A stretch of DNA of 5,647 bases from JBCDCU01 sp039180865 (GTDB lineage: Bacteria; Pseudomonadota; Alphaproteobacteria; Rhizobiales; JACESI01). Made by a program: the position numbers and the translations under genes. The DNA lies in the NCBI GenBank assembly GCA_039180865.1, contig JBCDCZ010000298.1:1-5647 (forward strand), in the 5' to 3' direction. The notes under the pieces were generated by a model. That model was not told where the DNA came from, ran no database searches, and worked only from the letters and a program-made list of their open reading frames with translations. Positions 1 through 5,457 of this stretch are shown here, in pieces (positions within the stretch are counted from its first letter, which is position 1; each line of letters opens with the position of its first letter).

Positions 1-200
1 CTCCGATCCCGATGATCGGTCATGTCACGTCGTCTTACTGGAGTGCCGCGCTCGATCGCTCAATTGCGCTCGCACTTGTCGAAAACGGACATGAGCGGAT
101 GGGAGAAACCATCCATATACCCATGCCGGGTGGCGTACAGAAGGCAGTCATCGCGAACCCGGTTTTCTATGATCCCGAAGGCAAACGCCTTGCGCTCTAA
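1..200 (+). CDS. soxA: Sarcosine oxidase alpha subunit, C-terminal end (partial)
   Basis: This is the last 65 codons of a gene that begins before the window; the frame starts at base 3 and ends with TAA at 198-200. The peptide contains IGHVTSSYWS, then RSIALALVENG, then RMGETI, and finishes with NPVFYDPEGKRLAL. This is the typical end of the aminomethyltransferase-like (GcvT C-terminal) domain of the large subunit of heterotetrameric sarcosine oxidase. The cytoplasmic complex oxidises sarcosine to glycine, giving hydrogen peroxide and passing the methyl carbon to tetrahydrofolate as 5,10-methylenetetrahydrofolate; the C-terminal domain binds the folate. The gamma subunit gene follows 14 nt downstream, as expected for a soxBDAG operon. 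GcvT and dimethylglycine dehydrogenase share this fold, but the motifs and the soxG neighbour favour SoxA. Confidence 0.93.
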   Translation, partial: PIPMIGHVTSSYWSAALDRSIALALVENGHERMGETIHIPMPGGVQKAVIANPVFYDPEGKRLAL

Positions 201-214
201 GCGGAGAAGAACAA

Positions 215-760
215 ATGAACATCCAAGCCCTCAAAGCACACGCGGACACCGAAGGGCCGGTCACAATCAGCCTGCTTCCCCCGCGCGCGCGGTTTAACTT
301 GAGGATCGACGCAGAAGAGACTAAACGCGCCGGATCGGTTTTTGGCACGCCTCTGGCGAACGAAATCACCACACTTACGAAAAACGGTGATCGCGAGGCC
401 CTCTGCGTCGGCCCTGATGAATGGATCTTGCAAGCGCCCGAAGCAGACAGCGATCTGATCAAGGCCGGTTTTGAGAAACTCTATGAAGAAGTGGCACTAA
501 GCCTCGTCGATATCAGCGACAGAGAAATCGCCATTGGCCTCAAAGGTGAGCATGTCTCGGAATTACTTACCGTCGGTTATCCGGGTGATATCAGAGACTT
601 CCCGGTCGGAAGCGGACGACGTACGGTTTTCGATAGTGTACAGGCAGTCCTTTATCGCGACAGTGAGGACAGCTGGCGCTTGGAGATTTGGCGTTCTTTT
701 CTTCCGCACATCATGGATCTACTCGAAACTGCAAACGCGGAAATCGGCGCGGGATTATAG
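215..760 (+). CDS. soxG: Sarcosine oxidase gamma subunit
   Basis: A 181-residue protein of the SoxG family, the small gamma subunit of heterotetrameric sarcosine oxidase, which has a GcvT-like fold and packs against the alpha subunit. Visible family motifs are VGPDEW (65-70), SLVDISDRE (96-104), FPVG (129-132), RRT (135-137) and EIWRSF (157-162). The length is usual for the family. The ATG at 215 is preceded by a good ribosome binding site, GGAGAAG at 203-209, and lies 14 nt after the soxA stop, so the two are almost certainly cotranscribed. One small oddity is GYPGDI at 121-126, where I recall many homologues having a Cys-containing version (GCxxDL); the Tyr is probably neutral. There is no sox gene after it: the operon ends here and faces a convergent operon. 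Confidence 0.93.
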   Translation: MNIQALKAHADTEGPVTISLLPPRARFNLRIDAEETKRAGSVFGTPLANEITTLTKNGDREALCVGPDEWILQAPEADSDLIKAGFEKLYEEVALSLVDISDREIAIGLKGEHVSELLTVGYPGDIRDFPVGSGRRTVFDSVQAVLYRDSEDSWRLEIWRSFLPHIMDLLETANAEIGAGL

Positions 761-763
761 TCG

Positions 764-806
764 CCAACACCAAGTGTTGGTTGAGAGACGTCAAAGTGGA
801 CGTCTT
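764..806 (+). terminator. Two small tandem palindromes after soxG
   Basis: Two perfect hairpins begin 4 nt after the soxG stop. The first is CCAACAC (764-770), loop CAA, GTGTTGG (774-780). The second is AGACGTC (786-792), a 6-nt loop, GACGTCT (799-805), with one more possible G-T pair outside. Neither is followed by a real T run on the + strand, so they are poor intrinsic terminators. They are well placed to protect the 3' end of the sox mRNA from exonucleases or to act with Rho. No other + strand structure before 1100 is a better end for the sox transcript, except perhaps a 6-bp hairpin at 882-896 followed by TTTT. Confidence 0.35.
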
Positions 807-833
807 CCTGCGTGAAAGCATCATATCAATTGG

Positions 834-876
834 AAAAAATAAAGGGCTCGCAACCTACTATTAGCTGCGAGCCCTT
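834..876 (-). terminator. Strong intrinsic terminator, - strand
   Basis: Read on the - strand, AAGGGCTCGCA (876-866), a 13-nt loop and TGCGAGCCCTT (852-842) form a perfect 11-bp GC-rich stem. It is followed directly by a T-rich tail, TTTATTTTTT, down to 834. This is the classical form of a Rho-independent terminator, and the + strand lacks a matching T run after the stem, so the direction is clear. It lies about 115 nt beyond another terminator-like hairpin (990-1028), so it more likely ends a separate short transcript than the transporter operon, although it could be a back-up terminator or block antisense reading into soxG. Confidence 0.8.
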
Positions 877-990
877 AAACCCCATGAATCTCATGGTTTT
901 GCGCTTGTTCCTCGGCTGTCACCACGTGTCCCCGTGACGTCCTCAGTCCAATTGTGCGCACGCACCCTACCCCTAAGGAGCGTTCGCGCA
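834..990 (-). ncRNA. Candidate structured small RNA, identity unknown
   Basis: Between two - strand terminator-like hairpins lies about 115 nt with no credible coding frame but dense complementarity. Read on the - strand, UGCGC near 990 can pair with GCGCA near 900, enclosing further pairing of UCCU (about 980-977) with AGGA (about 913-910). Inside are a hairpin at 965-954 (GUGC stems) and one at 938-918 (GUCAC with GUGAC, containing a CACGUG core). Outside it is a 6-bp hairpin at 896-882, and then the strong terminator at 876-834. Such a closed stem, internal hairpins and 3' terminator suit a trans-acting or housekeeping small RNA of about 155 nt. The size and the long-range closing stem are within the range of 6S RNA, but I do not recognise a diagnostic sequence. 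No motif for SRP RNA, tmRNA, RNase P or a common riboswitch was seen. The 5' end is uncertain: if the promoter-like sequence at 1043-1071 is used, the RNA would start near 1036. Confidence 0.3.
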
Positions 991-1028
991 ATAAAAAGCG
1001 CTTTAGCACCAAGTGCTTAGTACGCTTT
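990..1028 (-). terminator. Probable terminator of the transporter operon
   Basis: On the - strand AAAGCG (1028-1023) pairs with CGCTTT (1000-995). After a short internal loop and two more pairs, AGCAC (1017-1013) pairs with GTGCT (1009-1005) around the loop TTG. The lower stem runs into TTTTTATT (997-990). It sits about 130 nt after the stop of the MmgE/PrpD gene, the last gene of the - strand operon. The internal loops and the short free T tail make it weaker than the terminator at 834-876. It could instead be the 5' hairpin of a longer small RNA. Confidence 0.5.
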
Positions 1029-1042
1029 CCCCAACACTGATA

Positions 1043-1071
1043 TTCGTAGCACCCCGAAATTATTTTTGCAA
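1043..1071 (-). promoter_or_regulatory. Weak sigma-70-like promoter candidate, - strand
   Basis: On the - strand TTGCAA (1071-1066) is followed by a 17-nt spacer and TACGAA (1048-1043). The spacing is ideal, but only 4 of 6 bases in the -35 and about 3 of 6 in the -10 match the consensus. It lies in an AT-rich patch (1055-1120) between the operon end and the structured region, so it could drive a transcript starting near 1036 and ending at the terminator at 834-876. TTGCAA is itself palindromic and such matches are common by chance. Confidence 0.2.
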
Positions 1072-1159
1072 TTTCAGATTCGAGTTATTCGATCACGAAA
1101 TATGGTGAAAAAAGCCTTAATGCTCGTGTGTGGCATCGGCGCAACATATAAAAACGCGG

Positions 1160-2497
1160 CTATTGGCGATTCCCCGCAGAAAAGAAAGCAGGCAAAGGAC
1201 GGCTCGTTTCAAGATCGTCGCAGACCGCGCGAAGGCTAATCGCGTGATTGTCCCCTAGCAATCCCGAGGCTTTCGCCCATAGCCTCTCTGAGCGTTCATC
1301 AAGAGCGATCGGATCGCCAAGGTCATGACTTTCCTGGTATTTCACGCCATTTAGCCCTGTCAAAGTGACCAGCGCCGCGCTGTCACCCACGCCCAAATCT
1401 GTTGCAACCTCGACGCGGTCACGCAGATGAACAAGGCTTTGATCCCGGCAGATATCATCTGTGTAAGTGTACAAAGCACTGGTATCGATCCGGTTCAGGA
1501 CCATCGCAGCAACCAGGCGATAGCTGAATTTCGCCTCCAAACCAGTCATAGGTTCAAGTTTGTTGCAGACTTTCAGCCACCGCGGATTAACCGTCAGCGT
1601 GATGCGCTCAACGCCGTCAGATTCGACGTTGTGACGGTCGCGCAGTTTCGACAAAGCTTCGATGGATGCGTGGATCCCATGGCAACAGGCATGAAATTTG
1701 TGGCTGACCTGGTCGAGCACAAAGGTCCTTCCGAGCCCGTCCAAGACATCGTTGAGTTCTCGGTTCGCTCCATGATGGGTTGGGCCAAAACCCTGCTCGC
1801 ATTCTAGACCGAGAGGATTGGAGATAAATCCGCTCTTCACAAGGAGTGCAGCTTCAACACCGTTCGCCGCACCGATCCCTGCGTTAAATGGTTTTGCCAT
1901 TGTCCCGAACTGGCTCTTGAGGCCGGATGCCCGCGTTGCAACAAGTCCGAGTACATGACGGCATTCTTCATGCGAAAGACCAAGCAGCCTTGCTGCCCCA
2001 AGAGCGGCGCCAAAGGCGCCAGCGGTCGCTGTCTGGTGGAAGCCCGCCTCATAATGGTCACGGCCCAGCCAGTCACCAATGCGGCACCCCGCTTCAAAGG
2101 CGATGATAAAGGCTTCCAGGAACGCATCTGTTGTTGCGCCCATCCGCTCGGCGATCGCAAATGTGGCTGACGCTGCGGTCGCGGTCGGATGCCCCACATG
2201 AAGAAAATGCGTGTCGTCATAATCAAGCGCATGAGACACCGTCCCGTTGACGAGGGCCGCCATGCGGGCCGGATAGCGCCCTTCATCGCCGAAGACGGAA
2301 GCATCACCTGCTCCTTTTTCATCGCGAGCAAAAGCAATGACCGATTGGCTGACTGGTTCGTCAATCCCCGCAAAACCGACCGCGACCCAATCCATCAGCG
2401 ACAAGGCCGCCATCCGCCTGGTTATCTCGGGGATGTCCTGAAGGCGAGTTTGGGTTGCAAACTCCGCCATTGCATCTGTCAGTCCGGTCTGATCCAT
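1160..2497 (-). CDS. MmgE/PrpD family protein
   Basis: A 445-residue cytoplasmic enzyme of the MmgE/PrpD family. The family includes 2-methylcitrate dehydratase (PrpD), cis-aconitate decarboxylase and iminodisuccinate epimerase, all acting on small di- or tricarboxylates without a metal or cofactor. Family signatures are HALDYDDTH (89-97), GHPTATAAS (102-110), GFHQTATAGAFGAALGAARLLGL split around 152-174, QFGTMAKPFNAG (196-207), KFHACCHGIH (267-276) and EAKFSYRLVAAMVL (321-334). By comparison with cis-aconitate decarboxylase, D92, T96, H103, H154 and K202 are plausible active-site residues; this alignment is by eye. The length is normal and no signal peptide is seen. The ATG at 2497 has a strong ribosome binding site 8 nt upstream. 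It is the last gene of the pot-type operon, 34 nt after the second permease. The exact reaction cannot be read from sequence; being outside a prp locus argues against a methylcitrate role, and the transporter context hints at an amine or amino acid derivative. Confidence 0.88.
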   Translation of the reverse strand: MDQTGLTDAMAEFATQTRLQDIPEITRRMAALSLMDWVAVGFAGIDEPVSQSVIAFARDEKGAGDASVFGDEGRYPARMAALVNGTVSHALDYDDTHFLHVGHPTATAASATFAIAERMGATTDAFLEAFIIAFEAGCRIGDWLGRDHYEAGFHQTATAGAFGAALGAARLLGLSHEECRHVLGLVATRASGLKSQFGTMAKPFNAGIGAANGVEAALLVKSGFISNPLGLECEQGFGPTHHGANRELNDVLDGLGRTFVLDQVSHKFHACCHGIHASIEALSKLRDRHNVESDGVERITLTVNPRWLKVCNKLEPMTGLEAKFSYRLVAAMVLNRIDTSALYTYTDDICRDQSLVHLRDRVEVATDLGVGDSAALVTLTGLNGVKYQESHDLGDPIALDERSERLWAKASGLLGDNHAISLRAVCDDLETSRPLPAFFSAGNRQ

Positions 2498-2505
2498 AGC
2501 TGCCG

Positions 2506-2515
2506 CTCTCCTCCC
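2506..2515 (-). promoter_or_regulatory. Strong ribosome binding site of the MmgE/PrpD gene
   Basis: On the - strand GGGAGGAGAG (2515-2506) lies 8 nt before the ATG at 2497, within the 34-nt gap after the permease stop. It is the best Shine-Dalgarno match in the window. It fixes the start and shows that this gene is translated independently of the overlapping transporter genes before it. Confidence 0.75.
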
Positions 2516-2531
2516 TACCGAACCACTCTCG

Positions 2532-3344
2532 TCAAGCCAATGCGCGTTTGGGTTTCCGCAGAAGGATATAGGTTACGATGGCAATACCGATACCGACAAT
2601 CCCGATCATGATTGTGGCAAGTGCGTTCACTTCCGGGCTCACCCCGAGACGCACCTTGGAGAAGATCACCATCGGCAGCGTTGAAGCACCAGGCCCCGAA
2701 ACAAAGCTCGCGATCACCAGATCATCGAGCGATAGGGTAAAACCAAGAAGCCAGCCAGCAACGAGGGCAGGGGCGATACTCGGAAGGGTAATATCGAAGA
2801 AGACTCGAACTGGGCGTGCGCCGAGATCGCTCGCAGCCTCCTCAATCGACCGGTCCATATCCTGAAGGCGCGATTGGACAACGACTGCGATATAGGCCAT
2901 CGCGAATGTCGTATGCGCGATGATGATGGTCGAAAGCCCGCGCCCAGCGGGCCAGCCAAGCGCCGTTTCCATGCCCACAAAAAGAAGAAGAAGCGATAGC
3001 CCGGTGATCACCTCAGGCATCACCAGAGGGGCCGTCACCATTCCGTTCAAGACTTCACGCGATAAAAACCGTCCGAAGCGCACAAGCGCAATCGCCGCAA
3101 GCGTCCCAAGGACCAGCGCAATCGTCGCGCTTACAAATGCGATCTTCAGGCTGATCCAGGCAGCCCCCAGGATCTGCGGATCGCGCAAAAGCTCTCCATA
3201 CCATTTGGTCGAGAACCCAGCCCACACCGTAACGAGTTTGGATTCGTTGAAGGAATAGACGATCAAGGCGATGATCGGCGCATAAAGAAAAACAAAACCG
3301 AGAATACAGAGAGCGGGAAGAAAGAAACGAGTAGACCAATCCAT
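2532..3344 (-). CDS. potI: Putrescine-type ABC transporter permease, PotI-like
   Basis: A 270-residue inner-membrane permease, one of the two channel-forming subunits of a polyamine importer. It closely resembles E. coli PotI as I remember it: LVTVWAGFSTKWYGELLRD (37-55), TAPLVMPEVITGLSLLLLFVG (104-124) and SLDDLVIASFVSGPGASTLP (205-224). The cytoplasmic EAA loop that contacts the ATPase is EEAASDLGARPVRVFFDITLP (168-188). About six hydrophobic segments are seen, near 7-32, 63-89, 102-124, 139-157, 192-216 and 241-262. I chose ATG at 3344 rather than a longer frame open to 3443. The protein then begins MDWSTRFFLPALC just before the first membrane helix, with GGGGGAA (3359-3353) 8 nt upstream, and the upstream extension is a Cys/Arg-rich shadow of the other permease gene. 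The start overlaps the stop of the preceding permease by 1 nt (TGATG), indicating translational coupling. Confidence 0.92.
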   Translation of the reverse strand: MDWSTRFFLPALCILGFVFLYAPIIALIVYSFNESKLVTVWAGFSTKWYGELLRDPQILGAAWISLKIAFVSATIALVLGTLAAIALVRFGRFLSREVLNGMVTAPLVMPEVITGLSLLLLFVGMETALGWPAGRGLSTIIIAHTTFAMAYIAVVVQSRLQDMDRSIEEAASDLGARPVRVFFDITLPSIAPALVAGWLLGFTLSLDDLVIASFVSGPGASTLPMVIFSKVRLGVSPEVNALATIMIGIVGIGIAIVTYILLRKPKRALA

Positions 3345-4255
3345 CACGCTTGTTCCCCCGACTGTTGCAGGTTTCTGAGCCACATCACCGGAAGAACGAC
3401 AACAACCAGCATGACGATGGCAACAGCGCTCGCAACCGGCCAATCGCGGTTACCGAAGAACTCATTCCAAAGCACACGCCCGATCATCAATGTATCCGGC
3501 CCACCGAGTAGCGCGGGGATCACGAATTCACCGATTGCCGGCACAAAAACAAGCATGGAACCGGCGACGATACCGGGAAGCGAAAGAGGCAATGTGACCG
3601 TCAGGAATGTCGTCAAAGGCCGCGCGCCGAGATCAGCCGCCGCTTCATTCAATGTCTGATCGATCTTCGTAAGATTGGCGTAGAGCGGTAGGATCATGAA
3701 CGGTAGGTAGGTGTAGACGATACCGAGATAGACCGCGAAGTCGGTCTGCAGCATCACGATCGGCTCATCAATAATGCCGATGCTCAGAAGGAAATTGTTG
3801 ATCGTCCCATTCGTTTTGAGAAAACCGATCCATGCATAAACGCGAAGAAGAAACGACGTCCAGAACGGCAGAATCACAAGCATCAGCAAGACATTGCGCC
3901 ATGTCTCACTGGATCGTGCGATCATGTAGGCCATCGGATAACCGATCAGGAGCGCAAAGATCGTCGACACCGCCGCAATCCGGATCGATGACAAGTAAGC
4001 GTTGAAATAAAGCGTGTCCTCGAACAGATAGGCGTAATTGCCGAAGTTCAGCGTAACGAGGAGGCGCCCATCCTCCCAATCAAAGAGTGGCGTGTAAGGT
4101 GGCCGCGCAATCGCCAGTTCGGAAAACGAGATTTTCAGGACAACGAAGAAGGGTACGAGAAAGAAAAACAGGAGCCAGATTAAAGGCACCGCGATAACAA
4201 GCCTGCGCCCCCATACGGAAGACGACCGCCTTGCCTCTGCCGCCTCGCCACTCAT
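3344..4255 (-). CDS. potH: Putrescine-type ABC transporter permease, PotH-like
   Basis: A 303-residue inner-membrane permease, partner of the PotI-like subunit. Similarity to E. coli PotH is clear from memory: PPYTPLFDWEDGRL (52-65), LVILPFWTSFLLRVYAWIGFL (126-146), VPAIGEFVIPALLGGPDTLM (238-257) and NEFFGNRDWPVASAVAI (264-280). The EAA loop for ATPase contact is EAAADLGARPLTTFLTVTLP (204-223). Hydrophobic segments lie near 18-42, 90-112, 121-145, 172-194, 226-250 and 274-295. The N-terminus has a short cytoplasmic Arg-rich stretch before helix 1, as in PotH. Its ATG overlaps the ATPase stop by 4 nt (ATGA) and no clear ribosome binding site precedes it, so expression probably depends on reinitiation after the ATPase gene. 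PotH/PotI sets are putrescine-specific in E. coli, whereas PotB/PotC sets prefer spermidine; specificity here is inferred. Confidence 0.93.
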   Translation of the reverse strand: MSGEAAEARRSSSVWGRRLVIAVPLIWLLFFFLVPFFVVLKISFSELAIARPPYTPLFDWEDGRLLVTLNFGNYAYLFEDTLYFNAYLSSIRIAAVSTIFALLIGYPMAYMIARSSETWRNVLLMLVILPFWTSFLLRVYAWIGFLKTNGTINNFLLSIGIIDEPIVMLQTDFAVYLGIVYTYLPFMILPLYANLTKIDQTLNEAAADLGARPLTTFLTVTLPLSLPGIVAGSMLVFVPAIGEFVIPALLGGPDTLMIGRVLWNEFFGNRDWPVASAVAIVMLVVVVLPVMWLRNLQQSGEQA

Positions 4256-5391
4256 GAGGTCAGCACCACGCCCGCGTTATCGTCCCATGAAAGATAGACC
4301 CGCTCCTCCCATGTGACGGGCCTTTCCTCGCCGCGCTCCCGGTTAGCCTGCGTGACTTTCACAAAGCGTCCGGTTTCAAGTTTCACGCGATAGATCGACT
4401 GATCGCCCATATAGGCGATATCCTCGACAATCCCTTCGACCTGATTGCCAGCCACTGCGGGAGGCTCTCGCGTCAATCCGATCTTCTCCGGCCGGATCGC
4501 GTACCAGAGCGTCTGGTTCGGCGAGCAGCTGACGCCGTGTCCAACGTGAATATCCGTGCCGGTCTCCGCACTGCGGATCGTAACGTGGTCCGCTGCGTCC
4601 TCCACCACAACGCCCTCGAAGATATTGATCGAGCCGACAAAATCTGCAACGAACCTGTTTTTGGGAAACTCGTATATTTCCCGCGGCTCGCCGACCTGTT
4701 CGATCACTCCATCACGCATTACGCCGATCCGGGTCGCAAGCGTCATCGCCTCTTCCTGATCATGGGTAACGACGATGAAGGTCACCCCTAATTCGTCCTG
4801 AATGTTCATGAGTTCGAACTGGGTTTCTTCACGCAGCTTCTTGTCCAGCGCACCAAGTGGTTCGTCGAGAAGAAGAACCTTTGGCCGCTTGATGAGAGCG
4901 CGCGCCAACGCTACCCGCTGGCGTTGCCCGCCGGATAATTGATGCGGTTTGCGGGTCTGATACCCATCGAGTTGAACGAGGGCGAGCATGGCGTCGACGC
5001 GTGTTTTGATCTCGTCCTTGGCAACACCGTCTCGTTGTAGGCCGTAAGCAACGTTCTTAAAGACATTCATATGCGGGAAGAGCGCATAGGACTGGAACAT
5101 CATATTGGTCGGACGCGCATGAGCGGGCGTACCGCCCATATCCTCGCCATCGATTTCGATTTCACCTGCCGATGGCGTTTCAAAACCTGAAAGCATACGC
5201 AACAGCGTGGATTTTCCACTTCCGGATCCGCCAAGAAGACAGAATAGTTCGCCCTGAAAAATGTCGAGTGAGACGCGATTGACTGCCGTCACACTGCCAA
5301 ATGTCTTGGATGCATCCTTTATGCGGATGAACGGCTTGGCGTTTGGGTCCCGCCACAATTCGCAGTTCTGCGTTACCGGCTCACCTGTCAT
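4252..5391 (-). CDS. potG: Putrescine-type ABC transporter ATPase, PotG-like
   Basis: A 379-residue cytoplasmic ATPase that powers the importer, close to the usual PotG length. Counted from the chosen start: Walker A GGSGSGKST (54-62), Q-loop FQSYALFPHM with Q100, signature LSGGQRQR (152-159), Walker B LLLDEP (173-178), D-loop GALD (180-183) and switch histidine H210 in VVTHDQEEAM. The C-terminal part from about 275 is the TOBE-type regulatory domain, with AIRPEKI and the ending GVVLTS, like E. coli PotG. All catalytic residues are present. I chose ATG at 5391. The frame stays open to a TTG at 5439, but that codon lies in the loop of a terminator-like hairpin and the added residues (HRPFFFLDLIK) come from the hairpin and its T tail. 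The upstream ribosome binding site (a G-rich GGGCGGGA) is poor and very close, so the initiation site, including the adjacent TTG, is slightly uncertain. Confidence 0.92.
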   Translation of the reverse strand: MTGEPVTQNCELWRDPNAKPFIRIKDASKTFGSVTAVNRVSLDIFQGELFCLLGGSGSGKSTLLRMLSGFETPSAGEIEIDGEDMGGTPAHARPTNMMFQSYALFPHMNVFKNVAYGLQRDGVAKDEIKTRVDAMLALVQLDGYQTRKPHQLSGGQRQRVALARALIKRPKVLLLDEPLGALDKKLREETQFELMNIQDELGVTFIVVTHDQEEAMTLATRIGVMRDGVIEQVGEPREIYEFPKNRFVADFVGSINIFEGVVVEDAADHVTIRSAETGTDIHVGHGVSCSPNQTLWYAIRPEKIGLTREPPAVAGNQVEGIVEDIAYMGDQSIYRVKLETGRFVKVTQANRERGEERPVTWEERVYLSWDDNAGVVLTS

Positions 5392-5419
5392 CAATCCCGC
5401 CCGCTTGATAAGATCGAGG

Positions 5420-5452
5420 AAGAAAAAAGGACGGTGCAACGCACCGTCCTTT
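5420..5452 (-). terminator. Intercistronic terminator/attenuator between binding protein and ATPase
   Basis: On the - strand AAAGGACGGTGC (5452-5441), loop GTT, and GCACCGTCCTTT (5437-5426) form a perfect 12-bp stem. It is followed by further Ts to give TTTTTTCTTCC ending near 5418. It begins 5 nt after the stop of the binding-protein gene. It has full intrinsic terminator form, yet the ATPase and permease genes follow in the same direction with no obvious promoter in the 66-nt gap. The likely role is partial termination plus stabilisation of the binding-protein mRNA, giving much more periplasmic protein than membrane components. Confidence 0.85.
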
Positions 5453-5457
5453 CCGAT

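Noticed and set aside
148..462. Antisense frames across soxA/soxG on the - strand (up to 104 codons).
   Set aside because: They lie opposite well-supported genes, show no recognisable motifs and have no ribosome binding sites.
825..893. A - strand 22-codon frame starting MRFMGF that runs through the strong terminator.
   Set aside because: It is encoded largely by the terminator stem and T tail, and the nearest purine-rich stretch (GAGGAA) is about 13 nt away, too far for good initiation.
842..990. SRP RNA, tmRNA, RNase P RNA or a TPP, cobalamin or glycine riboswitch as identity of the structured region.
   Set aside because: The hallmark conserved sequences of each that I know (for example the GGAAGCAG tetraloop region of SRP RNA) are absent on both strands. 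6S RNA could not be confirmed or excluded by eye.
1102..1239. A + strand 45-codon frame starting MVKKALMLVCGIGA, with a lysine-then-hydrophobic start resembling a short signal peptide.
   Set aside because: There is no ribosome binding site before the ATG, the second half is Lys/Arg-rich and lies antisense to the end of the MmgE/PrpD gene, and the sequence is not one I recognise.
1837..2373. A 178-codon - strand frame inside the MmgE/PrpD gene, and several + strand frames opposite it.
   Set aside because: The compositions (Arg/Ser/Met/Trp-rich) are typical of shadow frames, while the MmgE/PrpD frame carries all the conserved motifs.
3345..3443. A 33-residue N-terminal extension of the potI-like permease.
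   Set aside because: The added residues are Cys/Arg-rich and are an out-of-frame reading of the potH-like coding end; the ATG at 3344 fits the family start and has a suitable ribosome binding site.
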